DNA from: Microvirga terrestris
Lineage (GTDB): Bacteria; Pseudomonadota; Alphaproteobacteria; Rhizobiales; Beijerinckiaceae
Direction: 5' to 3'
Assembly: GCF_015694425.1 (NCBI RefSeq)
Contig: NZ_JADQDN010000008.1
Location: 1 to 64,000, forward strand
DNA length: 64,000 nucleotides
Under the pieces are notes generated by a model. It searched no databases. It worked only from the letters and a program-made list of their open reading frames with translations, and was not told the origin of the DNA. Positions 52,837-60,597 of the stretch are shown piece after piece. The translations under genes and the position numbers were made by a program. How positions within the stretch are numbered: position 1 is the stretch's first letter; each line of letters starts with the position of its first letter.

Positions 52837-53442
52837 ATGACCGCATTGCTCTCAACGGCTCGGATCCGCATAGGCCTGATCGGCCTGATCCTGGCATTCG
52901 GATTGTCGGCCTGCGGCATCAACAATGTCCCGACCCTGGAAGAGCGGGCCAAGGCCGCCTGGAGCGAGGTGCAGAATCAGTACCAGCGCCGGGCCGATCT
53001 CATCCCGAACCTCGTCGAGACGGTCAAAGGTTTCGCCCAGCAGGAGCGCGAGGTGCTGACCCAGGTGACGGAAGCCCGCGCCCGCGCCACGCAGGTCCAA
53101 GTCGACGCCTCCACCATCACCGACCCGGAAAAATTCCGCCAGTTCCAGGAAGCGCAGAACCAGCTTTCCGGCGCGCTCGGCCGGCTGCTTGCCACCGTCG
53201 AGCGCTATCCGGAGCTGAAATCCAACACCAACTTCCTGGCCCTGCAGTCGCAGCTGGAGGGCACCGAGAACCGCATCGCCGTGGCGCGGCGCGACTATAT
53301 CTCGACCGTTCAGGCCTACAACACGGAGCTGCGCACAATCCCCGGACGCTGGATTGCCGGCATTCTCTATCCAGAAGCCAAGCCCATGGAGACGTTCACC
53401 GCCACACCCGGATCGGACCGCCCGCCGCCGGTGAAGTTCTGA
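52837..53442 (+). CDS. LemA family lipoprotein
   Basis: The 201-residue protein begins with a lipoprotein signal (LILAFGLSACG, lipobox LSAC) and has the LemA helical core: NNVPTLEERAKAAWSEVQNQYQRRADLIPNLVETVKG as consecutive blocks, LSGALGRLLATVERYPELKSN and NRIAVARRDYISTVQAYN. LemA proteins form coiled-coil rods at the membrane, and are encoded next to TPM-domain proteins, as here. AAAGGA stands before the ATG at 52837; the longer open frame upstream runs through the repeats and is not coding. A 16-bp tandem duplication spans its stop codon. Confidence 0.94.
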   Translation: MTALLSTARIRIGLIGLILAFGLSACGINNVPTLEERAKAAWSEVQNQYQRRADLIPNLVETVKGFAQQEREVLTQVTEARARATQVQVDASTITDPEKFRQFQEAQNQLSGALGRLLATVERYPELKSNTNFLALQSQLEGTENRIAVARRDYISTVQAYNTELRTIPGRWIAGILYPEAKPMETFTATPGSDRPPPVKF

Positions 53443-53462
53443 CGGGGTGAAGTTCTGACGGG
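53431..53462 (+). repeat. 16-bp tandem duplication at the lemA-TPM junction
   Basis: GTGAAGTTCTGACGGG occurs twice in a row (53431-53446 and 53447-53462), so lemA's last codons and stop are repeated before the following ATG. The first copy holds the stop used by lemA. Confidence 0.95.
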
Positions 53463-54347
53463 ATGAGGAAAGCCCCACAAGTCCCCTCCCCCTTGTGGGG
53501 AGGGTTAGGGTGGGGGTGCTGGTGTTTCGCTAGATTTGACTTGGTGCCAACACCCCCACCTCCAACTCCTCCCCACAAGGGGGAGGAGAGCAGATCTGCG
53601 TCCCTCATTGCTGTCATCGGTACCCTTCTCACCCTTCTCTTCTCCCTCCCCACCCTCGCCCAGACCTTCCCGCCGCTGACCGGCCGCGTGGTCGATACGG
53701 CCAATCTCCTCAAACCCGAGGAGCGGGAAGCGCTGGAGGCCAAGCTCAAGGCGCATGAGGACAAGACCACGGATCAGGTGGTGGTCGCGACCCTGCGCTC
53801 ACTGGAAGGCTATGAGATCGAGGACTACGCCAACCGCCTGTTCCGGCAATGGCAGCTCGGCCAGAAGGACAAGAACAATGGTGCGCTGCTCCTCGTGGCG
53901 CCGCAGGAGCGTAAAGTGCGCATCGAGGTCGGCTACGGGCTGGAAGGCGCTCTCACCGACGCCCTGTCGAAGGTCATCATCACGACGGCCATCGCGCCTC
54001 AGTTCCAGAAGGGCAATTTCGCGGGCGGCATCAATGCGGGCGTGGACGCCATGCTGTCGATCCTCACCGGCGATGCGGAGGAATGGCAGCGGAGAGCACA
54101 GGTGCGTGAGGACAACACCACCGCCATCGATCCCATAATAGCCTTCGTCATCCTGTTGATCCTGTTCTTCCTGATCTCGCGCCTGATGGGCGCGGGCCGC
54201 CGCGGCATCCGGCGCGGCCGCCATGGCCCGTGGATCGTCACCACCGGCGGGTGGGGCGGTGGTGGGGGTGGATGGTCCGGCGGGAGCGGCGGCTTCTCGG
54301 GAGGCGGCGGCTCGTCGGGCGGCGGCGGCGCTTCGGGGAGCTGGTAG
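53463..54347 (+). CDS. TPM-domain (YgcG-like) protein, with a palindromic repeat inside its N-terminal coding region
   Basis: From its ATG at 53463 the product is 294 residues: about residues 8-42 are encoded by a family A palindrome, then a hydrophobic signal segment (SLIAVIGTLLTLLFSLPTLAQ), then the TPM domain (FPPLTGRVVDTANLLKPEER; TTDQVVVATLRSLEGYEIEDYANRLFRQW; NNGALLLVAPQERKVRIEVGYGLEGALTD). A transmembrane helix (IIAFVILLILFFLISRLM) and a Gly-rich tail with GGGG-type repeats complete it. No ATG, GTG or TTG lies between the repeat and the signal segment, so translation would have to read through the repeat unless a rare start (ATT) is used. TPM proteins work with LemA in envelope maintenance. 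It is the middle gene of lemA-TPM-TPM. Confidence 0.87.
   Translation: MRKAPQVPSPLWGGLGWGCWCFARFDLVPTPPPPTPPHKGEESRSASLIAVIGTLLTLLFSLPTLAQTFPPLTGRVVDTANLLKPEEREALEAKLKAHEDKTTDQVVVATLRSLEGYEIEDYANRLFRQWQLGQKDKNNGALLLVAPQERKVRIEVGYGLEGALTDALSKVIITTAIAPQFQKGNFAGGINAGVDAMLSILTGDAEEWQRRAQVREDNTTAIDPIIAFVILLILFFLISRLMGAGRRGIRRGRHGPWIVTTGGWGGGGGGWSGGSGGFSGGGGSSGGGGASGSW
53483..53588 (+). repeat. Family A palindromic repeat, copy 5, within coding sequence
   Basis: It is the same element as copies 1-4 and 6 but lies inside the open frame of the TPM gene, encoding among others WGGLGWG and PTPPPPTPPHKGEE. The frame remains open through both arms. Confidence 0.93.
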
Positions 54348-54959
54348 ATGATCTCAACCGACGAACAGACCCGTCTGGCCAGCGTGATCGGCGACGTGGA
54401 GGACGAGACCTCCGGCGAGATCGTTCTCGTGATCGCCGAGCAGGCCGGGCATTACCGCGCCGTTCCGCTGCTCTGGGCGATGCTCGCAGCGCTTGTTACG
54501 CCCTGGCCGCTGATCTGGCTCACAGACATCGGCACCTCGCGCATTGTGCTGATCCAGCTCGCGGTGGCGCTGGCATTGAGCCTCGCGCTCTCCTGGCAGA
54601 AGCTGCGCTTTGCCCTGGTGCCGCGCTCGATCAAGCACAACCAGGCTCACGAGGCGGCCTCGCGCGAGTTCCTGCGCCGCGGGATGACCCGCACGCGGGA
54701 GAAGACGGGTGTGCTGATCTATCTGGCGCTTGCCGAGCGTCATGCCGAAATCCTGGCCGACACTGGGGTCGCGGACCGGGTCGATCCACAAATCTGGATC
54801 GGCATCGTCGCGGAACTGACGGCGACGATCCGGGAAGGGCGCATGATCGCGGGACTGGAAGAGGCCATTCGGCGCACGGGCGCGATTCTCGCCGAGCACG
54901 CCCCTCCCCGTCTCGACGACGTGGACGAGTTGCCGAACAAAGTGATCTTGCTCGATTAG
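54348..54959 (+). CDS. TPM-domain membrane protein, second copy
   Basis: The 203-residue protein has the TPM pattern in a shorter form: ISTDEQTRLASVIGDVEDETSGEIVLVIAEQ, two hydrophobic helices (about 42-60 and 66-84, LLWAMLAALVTPWPLIWL and IVLIQLAVALALSLAL), then AASREFLRRGMTRTREKTGVLIYLALAERHAEILAD. It starts immediately after the first TPM gene's stop codon (no gap), indicating strong coupling. No signal peptide; both helices are internal. It probably forms a complex with LemA and the first TPM protein. Confidence 0.9.
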   Translation: MISTDEQTRLASVIGDVEDETSGEIVLVIAEQAGHYRAVPLLWAMLAALVTPWPLIWLTDIGTSRIVLIQLAVALALSLALSWQKLRFALVPRSIKHNQAHEAASREFLRRGMTRTREKTGVLIYLALAERHAEILADTGVADRVDPQIWIGIVAELTATIREGRMIAGLEEAIRRTGAILAEHAPPRLDDVDELPNKVILLD

Positions 54960-55693
54960 AGACCGGGTCCCTTCGCCGCACCGAGAATGAGGCCTGGCCG
55001 CGCTGCATCGGTGCCCTGCAAGAGCACCACATAGGCATCGCCACCCTTGCGGGCCATGTCGAGCGGCACCTCGAAGCGGGCGGAGCCGCCGCGCCATTCG
55101 CCGACCCGGTTCAGGCCGCGCACTACATTGGCATAGGTTATGGTCTTGCCCCGGTTCTCACCGCGCTCGATCGGCACCGTCTGCGATCTCAGCACCGGCA
55201 GGATCCAGATCTCGGCCTCACGCTGCGTGGTGTCGGGGGTCTCCTCGACGGTGATCGTGACCGTATCGTTCTGCTCAGCAATGTTCACAGTCACCGGCAG
55301 GGTCTTGCGCCCTTTCGTGGTGAGCTGGATCGCCTTCTCGACCTGGGCCCGGTCGGACCCGATGGAGGACTTCTTGCCATTGACGATCATCTGCGGCGTG
55401 AAGACCTGCCGGTCGCTGCGGGAATGGGCATAGGCCTTTTGGCGCTCGGTGAAGGCCACATGGGCGAGCGTGTCTTTCCAGCCGAGATAATCCCAATAAT
55501 TGACCGGCAGCGACAGGGCGACGATATCCGGCTGGCGGGAATACTCGACCAGCAATTCATCCGCCGGTGGGCAGGAGGAGCAACCCTGGCTGGTGAAGAG
55601 TTCGACCACCGCGCGGGGTGGTTCAGCCAGAGCGGGCTGCAGAAAAGCAGCAAATGCAAGGGCCGCCAGGGTCGCTTTCAATTGGGATACCAT
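54956..55693 (-). CDS. DUF1223 exported thioredoxin-like protein
   Basis: The 245-residue protein has a signal peptide (cleaved near ALAEPP) and the DUF1223 signature VVELFTSQGCSSCPPADELL, with a CSSC pair that resembles a thioredoxin active site. It also has VNYWDYLGWKDTLAHVAFTERQKAY and TPQMIVNGK. The periplasmic function is unknown, perhaps a thiol oxidoreductase. The ATG at 55691-55693 starts a good signal peptide; 6 upstream codons are open. It converges with the second TPM gene (4-bp overlap). Confidence 0.93.
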   Translation of the reverse strand: MVSQLKATLAALAFAAFLQPALAEPPRAVVELFTSQGCSSCPPADELLVEYSRQPDIVALSLPVNYWDYLGWKDTLAHVAFTERQKAYAHSRSDRQVFTPQMIVNGKKSSIGSDRAQVEKAIQLTTKGRKTLPVTVNIAEQNDTVTITVEETPDTTQREAEIWILPVLRSQTVPIERGENRGKTITYANVVRGLNRVGEWRGGSARFEVPLDMARKGGDAYVVLLQGTDAARPGLILGAAKGPGL

Positions 55694-55721
55694 GATGCCG
55701 CCATCGAACACGAATTCCGCA

Positions 55722-56669
55722 TCAACGTGAACTCACGTTACCTTGAGCGGTTGCAGGCACCCGCCAACGGCGATGCATCCACAGCCACTGCTCGGGGTAT
55801 TCCCGTACCCATTCCTCCACCACGGAGGTCATGGCCTGCATGGCGCCCTGCACGTTGATCTGGCCGTCCGGGTCACGCGGCAGGTCGAGGGGCGGCGTGA
55901 GCTGCAGGCGGAAGCGGTGGTTCGGCAGGCGGATGACGCGCACCCCGTGGACGGGACAATCGAAGCGGCGAACGAACTTGCCGAGGATCGGGTTCACCAG
56001 GGCCGGGCGGCCCATGAAGGTCACGATCACGCCGCGGGTGAAATGCTGGTCGATGAGCATGCCGAGATGCCCGCCCTTCTCCAGCGCCCCCTGCATGGCA
56101 AAGGCCGCACCCTGGCGGGCCGCCTCCAAGTTGCCCATGGTCTCGCTGCGGATCTCGTGCAGCACGCGGGCGATGGCCGGATCGTTTGGCGCACGGAACA
56201 CCGCCGTGGTGTCGAGCCCGAAGCGGGCGGCGCAGATGGCAGGCAGTTCCCAATTGGCGAGGTGGGCCGAGAAGATGAGGCCGGGCCTGCCGTCGTCCCT
56301 CAGACTCAAGAAGTGGTCGATGCCGTCGACCTCGGTGCGGCCGGGAACATCGCTCTCGGGATCGAAATCGAACAGGCGCCCGAGATGCGGGTATTCGCCG
56401 GCCGTGCGGCCGAGATTGTCCCAGGCCGCCATGGCAAGCGCCTTGACCTCGGCCTCGGATTTCTCCGGATAGACCGCGCGGATATTGGCGAGGGCCGTCT
56501 TGTGGGCGCGCAGCAGGGGACCGAAGGTGCGGGTCAGCGCGGCACCCACCGCGCCGGAGCGCTCGGGGCCGAGCGCCCGCGCCAGGCCGAAGACGCCGCG
56601 CACGACGCCGACCATCACCGTCTCCGTGAGGCGCGAGACGAGGCTGCGGGGGCGGTGGGGCTGCTGCAC
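55722..56669 (-). CDS. lpxXL: Lipid A acyltransferase for the very-long-chain acyl group (LpxXL)
   Basis: The 315-residue membrane enzyme is of the LpxL/HtrB lysophospholipid acyltransferase fold, with the HX4E catalytic motif at His136-Glu141 (FSAHLANWELPA), an N-terminal hydrophobic anchor (VMVGVVRGVFGLARALG), and WMHRRWR near the end. In this cluster the acyl donor is probably the VLCFA-loaded AcpXL, transferred to a hydroxy group of lipid A. Translation starts at GTG with AGGA upstream. A terminator lies between it and adh2XL, so it may have its own promoter or rely on read-through. Confidence 0.93.
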   Translation of the reverse strand: MQQPHRPRSLVSRLTETVMVGVVRGVFGLARALGPERSGAVGAALTRTFGPLLRAHKTALANIRAVYPEKSEAEVKALAMAAWDNLGRTAGEYPHLGRLFDFDPESDVPGRTEVDGIDHFLSLRDDGRPGLIFSAHLANWELPAICAARFGLDTTAVFRAPNDPAIARVLHEIRSETMGNLEAARQGAAFAMQGALEKGGHLGMLIDQHFTRGVIVTFMGRPALVNPILGKFVRRFDCPVHGVRVIRLPNHRFRLQLTPPLDLPRDPDGQINVQGAMQAMTSVVEEWVREYPEQWLWMHRRWRVPATAQGNVSSR

Positions 56670-56689
56670 GTTGTCGGGATCCTGGCCTG

Positions 56690-56721
56690 AAAAGAAGCTC
56701 CCCGGGTCTTTCCGCGGGGAG
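56690..56721 (-). terminator. Terminator between adh2XL and lpxXL
   Basis: On the minus strand, CTCCCCG and CGGGGAG pair around a 10-nt loop and are followed by CTTCTTTTC. It lies 57 bp after the adh2XL stop and just before lpxXL. Confidence 0.72.
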
Positions 56722-56777
56722 ACGGTTTCGTCAAGGTCTGCGGTCGCGGCTCATTGTTCCAGCGGCCCGCTTTCGGC

Positions 56778-57800
56778 TCAGAACGTCACAACCACCTTGC
56801 CGAAGACTTTTCGGCCCTCCAACCGCTCCAGTCCTTGTCGGAACTCGTCGAGCGGGAAGACCGCGTCGATCACCGGTGTCATGCCTTGAGCCATCTTGTC
56901 CAGGGACTGGCTGATGTTCTCGATCCGGCATCCGAAGGACCCAAAAATCCGGTATTGCTGCTGGAAGAGCTGCATCAGGTTCATGGTGGTGGACACACCA
57001 GAGGTCGACCCGCAGGTGACGAGGCGACCGCCGCGCTTGAGGCACAGCAACGAGCCGTTCCAGGTCTCGGCGCCCACATGCTCGAACACCACGTCGACGC
57101 CCTTGCGCTTGGTGAGGCGCCTCACCTCGCCCTCAAAGCGCTCGGTGCGATAGTTGACCACGTAATCGGCGCCGAGCGCCTTCGCCTTCTCGCCCTTCTC
57201 GTCATCGCCTACCGTCGTGTAGACCGTGCAGCCGATGGCTTTGGCCATCTTGATCGCCGCCGTACCGATGCCGGAGCCGCCCGCATGGACGAGGATGGAC
57301 TCGCCGGGCTCCAGCTTGGCGTTGTCGAACAGCATGTGCTGCACGGTGCCGAAGCCGATGGGCGCGCAGGCCGCCTGCTCGAAGGATACGCCCTTAGGCA
57401 CTGGGATCACGAGGCGCTCGGGCCGGTTGATCAGCTCGCGGGCGAAGCCGTCGATATGAAAGCCCATGATGCCGGCGACGTTCTCGCACAGATTGTCCCA
57501 GCCCTTCCGGCAGGCCGCGCAATGGCCGCAGGTCTCGGCCCCGTACATGGTCACCGGGTCGCCCGCCTTGAAGCGCGTCACGCCCTCGCCGACAGCCGCA
57601 ATCTCACCCGAAGCCTCGACACCCACCGCCTGGGGCATCTTGCGCTTGGCGAACGCCATGCCGCGAAAGCCCCAGACATCGAGGAAGTTCAGCGCCAGCG
57701 CCTTGACCCGCACCTGGACCTCGCCGGGCGCGGGCGGCGGCGGCGTGTCGATCTCGGTGATGCGAAGGTCACGGTCGCCGAAAAGCTGGAGGGAGCGCAT
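56778..57800 (-). CDS. adh2XL: Zinc-binding alcohol dehydrogenase of the VLCFA cluster
   Basis: The 340-residue MDR dehydrogenase has the structural zinc cluster at Cys91, 94, 97 and 105 (TCGHCAACRKGWDNLCEN), the GVEASGEIAAVGEGVT loop, and the cofactor motif ILVHAGGSGIGTAAIKMAK. In R. leguminosarum-type clusters such a gene (adh2XL) is needed for synthesis of the 27-hydroxyoctacosanoyl group; it probably reduces the enoyl intermediate. AAGGA stands 9 nt before the ATG. It is separated from the SDR gene by a plus-strand membrane gene. Confidence 0.92.
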   Translation of the reverse strand: MRSLQLFGDRDLRITEIDTPPPPAPGEVQVRVKALALNFLDVWGFRGMAFAKRKMPQAVGVEASGEIAAVGEGVTRFKAGDPVTMYGAETCGHCAACRKGWDNLCENVAGIMGFHIDGFARELINRPERLVIPVPKGVSFEQAACAPIGFGTVQHMLFDNAKLEPGESILVHAGGSGIGTAAIKMAKAIGCTVYTTVGDDEKGEKAKALGADYVVNYRTERFEGEVRRLTKRKGVDVVFEHVGAETWNGSLLCLKRGGRLVTCGSTSGVSTTMNLMQLFQQQYRIFGSFGCRIENISQSLDKMAQGMTPVIDAVFPLDEFRQGLERLEGRKVFGKVVVTF

Positions 57801-57820
57801 GGGTCGAAATCCTTGTCGTC

Positions 57821-57881
57821 GTCATTCCCGGACTCGTTCCGGGCCCATCCCTTGCGGAGCAAAGACGTGGATAGCCATGAC
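57821..57881. repeat. Family B palindromic repeat, short form
   Basis: GTCATTCCCGGACTCG on the left and GATAGCCATGAC on the right, with TTCCCGGACTCGTTCCGGG inside. It starts 20 bp upstream of adh2XL's start, in the promoter region facing the plus-strand gene. Confidence 0.7.
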
Positions 57882-58000
57882 GGGAGAAGCTGATTGCGGC
57901 GGCTTAAAGGGCTGGTGGAGGAATGGCAAGCTGTTGGCGGTTTTCCTCTCATTCATACCCATATAACAATACAGAGTTGTCTTCAGGTTAAGGGGCGGTC

Positions 58001-58504
58001 GTGAGCACCATCTTGGCAATCGTTACAGGTGCCCCTGCATGGGTTTGGGCAGTTCTCGCCCTGATCATCTATCTAGGCATGAGAGCCCTGAAACCGAGAA
58101 GCGGAACGCCTGCGCGCCTTTCCGTCGTACCAGGCATTTTCCTGGCGTCAGCGCTCGGCACGCTTTTGCTTTCGTCACGTCTCTCGGACATTCTTCTCGT
58201 GTGGCTTGCCAGTTGTCTTTTGGGGATCGGGATCGGGGCATCCTGGACCATGCTACTCCGGATCGACATCGACAGAACACGGGGGATCATCTGGATGCCC
58301 GGGACGGCGTTCTGGCTCGTGACGGGCCTCACCATGTTCGGGATGCGCTACGCCATAGAGGTCTACATAGCCTTCAACCGAAACCTGGCCCAAGAGGCCT
58401 TATGGTTTGCGCTGCCCTATGCCGTCATGGGCTTAGGTACCGGAATGAGTGCCGGCTGGTGGGCTGCGTTGATGACCCGCTATTTGCGCGCCGCCGAGGC
58501 GTGA
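58001..58504 (+). CDS. Small four- to five-helix membrane protein inserted in the VLCFA cluster
   Basis: I do not recognise this family with confidence (a DUF6622-like family is possible). The 167-residue product has hydrophobic segments at about 10-28, 45-60, 63-82, 98-120 and 132-155, among them WVWAVLALIIYLGMRAL and LPYAVMGLGTGMSAGWWAALM. Translation starts at GTG with AGGGG 5 nt upstream. It runs against the whole VLCFA operon, and its codon use is less GC-biased than its neighbours', suggesting a later insertion. A terminator between SDR (58556) and its own 3' end is not visible. Confidence 0.72.
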   Translation: MSTILAIVTGAPAWVWAVLALIIYLGMRALKPRSGTPARLSVVPGIFLASALGTLLLSSRLSDILLVWLASCLLGIGIGASWTMLLRIDIDRTRGIIWMPGTAFWLVTGLTMFGMRYAIEVYIAFNRNLAQEALWFALPYAVMGLGTGMSAGWWAALMTRYLRAAEA

Positions 58505-58555
58505 GAGATGCGACAGACATAGCTATGGCTTATGCTGTCATTCCAGACATAGCGT

Positions 58556-59302
58556 TTACCGATGCACGCCCAGCATTGAGGTCAGGCCACCGTCGATGGG
58601 CAGCACCGTGCCGGTAATGTAGGCGGCGGGCTCGCTCAGAAGGAAGGCGGCGAGGCCGGCGATCTCGTCCGGCTTGGCGAAGCGCCCGGCCGGGATCTGC
58701 TTTTCCATGTTGTCGCGATAGGCCGCGTAGGGCGCCATCATGTCCGTGTCGATGAAGCCCGGGGCGATCACGTTCACGGTCACATTGCGCTTGGCGGTTT
58801 CCACGCTGAGCGTACGGCAATAGGAGATCAGCGCGCCTTTCGAGGCCGCATAGGCGGCGTTGCCCGGATTGCCCTGGAGCGCCGCCACGGACCCGATGGC
58901 GACGATGCGGCCCTGCTTGGCGCGGATCATGCCGCGCATGAGCGCCTTGGCAATGCGGGTGAACGACCAGAAGTTCACCTGCATGGCGGCTTCGGCCTTG
59001 TCCTGCTGCATCATGGCGGCGAGCGCATCGTAGGGCTGACCGGCATTGTGGATGAGCCCGAAGAAGCTCTCGCCCTCGATGGTCTCGCAGAAAGCTTCCA
59101 GCGCCGCCTTGTCGGCGAGATCCACGGAATGGGCCGTGACGGTGCGGCCAGCATTTGCCTGCATCAGCTCCTGGCTAAGCGCTTTCGCGGCCTCACCCGA
59201 GGAGCGATAGGTGAAGTCGACATCGTGGCCGGCGGCCACGAGCGCCCGCACGATGGCGGCACCGACGCCTTTGCCACCGCCCGTCACCAGAACCCGTGTC
59301 AT
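58556..59302 (-). CDS. SDR 3-oxoacyl-ACP reductase of the VLCFA cluster (FabG-like)
   Basis: The 248-residue SDR has VLVTGGGKGVGAAIVRAL, the NAG in LIHNAGQPYDAL, the catalytic Ser and Tyr-Lys in AIGSVAALQGNPGNAAYAASKGA, and the C-terminal GFIDTDMMAPY and PDEIAGLAAFLLSEPAAYITGTVLPIDGG (in consecutive blocks), as in FabG. It should reduce the 3-keto product of the cluster's ketosynthases. It follows fabF1XL by 4 bp, so one transcript is certain in practice. In related clusters this position is occupied by a similar SDR or is missing. Confidence 0.92.
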   Translation of the reverse strand: MTRVLVTGGGKGVGAAIVRALVAAGHDVDFTYRSSGEAAKALSQELMQANAGRTVTAHSVDLADKAALEAFCETIEGESFFGLIHNAGQPYDALAAMMQQDKAEAAMQVNFWSFTRIAKALMRGMIRAKQGRIVAIGSVAALQGNPGNAAYAASKGALISYCRTLSVETAKRNVTVNVIAPGFIDTDMMAPYAAYRDNMEKQIPAGRFAKPDEIAGLAAFLLSEPAAYITGTVLPIDGGLTSMLGVHR

Positions 59303-59306
59303 GATC

Positions 59307-60587
59307 TCAAGCCCCCTTCGGCTCGGCCCCGAAGACGAGGCAGGTGTTCTGGCCGCCGAAGCCGAAGGAGTTGGAGAGCACGTAGTTCACCGTCGCGTCG
59401 CGGGCGACGTTGGGCACCACGTCGAGCGGGATGGCCGGGTCCGGCACCTGATAATTGATCGTCGGCGCGATGCGGCCGGTGCCGATGGTCATGAGCGACA
59501 TCACCGCCTCCACCGCACCGGCGGCCGTCAGCGTGTGGCCGATCATCGACTTGTTGGAGGAGATCGGAACGCTCGCCATGCGCTCGCCGAACACGGCCGT
59601 GCAGCTCATGGCCTCCATCTTGTCGTTCTCCGGGGTCGAGGTGCCGTGAGCGTTGACATAGTCGATGTGATCGGGTGCGAGGCCTGCATCCTCCAGCGCC
59701 TGACGGATGGCCGTGATGGCCGGCATGCCGTCCGGGGACGAGCGGGTGCGGTGGAAGCCGTCACCCTTCTCGCCACATCCGAGCACATAGCCGAGGATCC
59801 TGGCGCCGCGCGCCCTTGCCTTCTCGGCATCCTCCAGAACGAGCGCCGCGCCGCCCTCGCCCATGACGAAGCCGTCGCGATTCTTGGAGAAGGGTTTCGA
59901 GGCGCCCTCCGGGTTATCGTTTTGGGTTGAAAGAGCCGAGAGCAGGGAGAAGCGGATGAGCGATTCCGGGTTCACCGAGCCGTCGGTGCCGATGCAGAGC
60001 GCGGCGTCCGTTTCGCCCCGGCGGATCGCCTCGACGCCGAGCTGGATCGCCGTGGCACCCGACGAACAGGCGGTCGACAGCGAGATCGGCGAGCCCCTGG
60101 TGCCGAAGCGGTCGGCCACCCGGTCGGCCACCGTGCCGAAGATGAAGAGATCATGCCAGGGCTTGAACTCGCCCGAGGCTGCGGCCTTCAGCAGATCCTT
60201 GTAGGTGACGTCGCCGTCCTGTCCGGAGGCCCTGGCCAAAGCCGCGCGCTGCGGCCATTCCATCTCGACCGGCGGCACGGCGATGAACAATGCGCCCGGG
60301 AAATCGCTCGATGCCAGCCCTGACTGGCCGACCGCTTCCTCCGCCGCCAGCATGGCGAGCCGCTCGGACAGCAGGGGGGCGCAGAAGGGCTCCACATCGA
60401 CCGAGTCGATGGTGCCGGCAATCGTGGTGCGCAGGCCCTCCGTGGGGAAGCGCTCGATGCGGTGAATTCCGGACCGGCCGGCCGTCAGCGCAGCCCAGGT
60501 GTCGTCCTTGCCCTGGCCGAGGGACGTGACCACGCCCATGCCGGTGACGGCGACGAGCGGGCGGCCCTGTTTGTCGCGAAGCGCCAT
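59307..60587 (-). CDS. fabF1XL: Beta-ketoacyl-ACP synthase of the VLCFA cluster (catalytic subunit)
   Basis: The 426-residue ketosynthase has an intact active site: Cys174 in STACSSGATAIQLG, His314 in VNAHGTSTPEND, Lys346 and His351 in NKSMIGHTLTAAG, with GFGGQNTCL near the end. It elongates acyl-AcpXL with malonyl units to lengths well beyond normal FabF. The ribosome-binding site GGAGAAGG is strong. It follows fabF2XL by 10 bp. Sequence between residues 110-150 (WPQRAALARA, DLLKAAASGEFKPWHD) is an insertion relative to housekeeping FabF and may widen the acyl tunnel. Confidence 0.93.
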   Translation of the reverse strand: MALRDKQGRPLVAVTGMGVVTSLGQGKDDTWAALTAGRSGIHRIERFPTEGLRTTIAGTIDSVDVEPFCAPLLSERLAMLAAEEAVGQSGLASSDFPGALFIAVPPVEMEWPQRAALARASGQDGDVTYKDLLKAAASGEFKPWHDLFIFGTVADRVADRFGTRGSPISLSTACSSGATAIQLGVEAIRRGETDAALCIGTDGSVNPESLIRFSLLSALSTQNDNPEGASKPFSKNRDGFVMGEGGAALVLEDAEKARARGARILGYVLGCGEKGDGFHRTRSSPDGMPAITAIRQALEDAGLAPDHIDYVNAHGTSTPENDKMEAMSCTAVFGERMASVPISSNKSMIGHTLTAAGAVEAVMSLMTIGTGRIAPTINYQVPDPAIPLDVVPNVARDATVNYVLSNSFGFGGQNTCLVFGAEPKGA

Positions 60588-60597
60588 AGCCTTCTCC

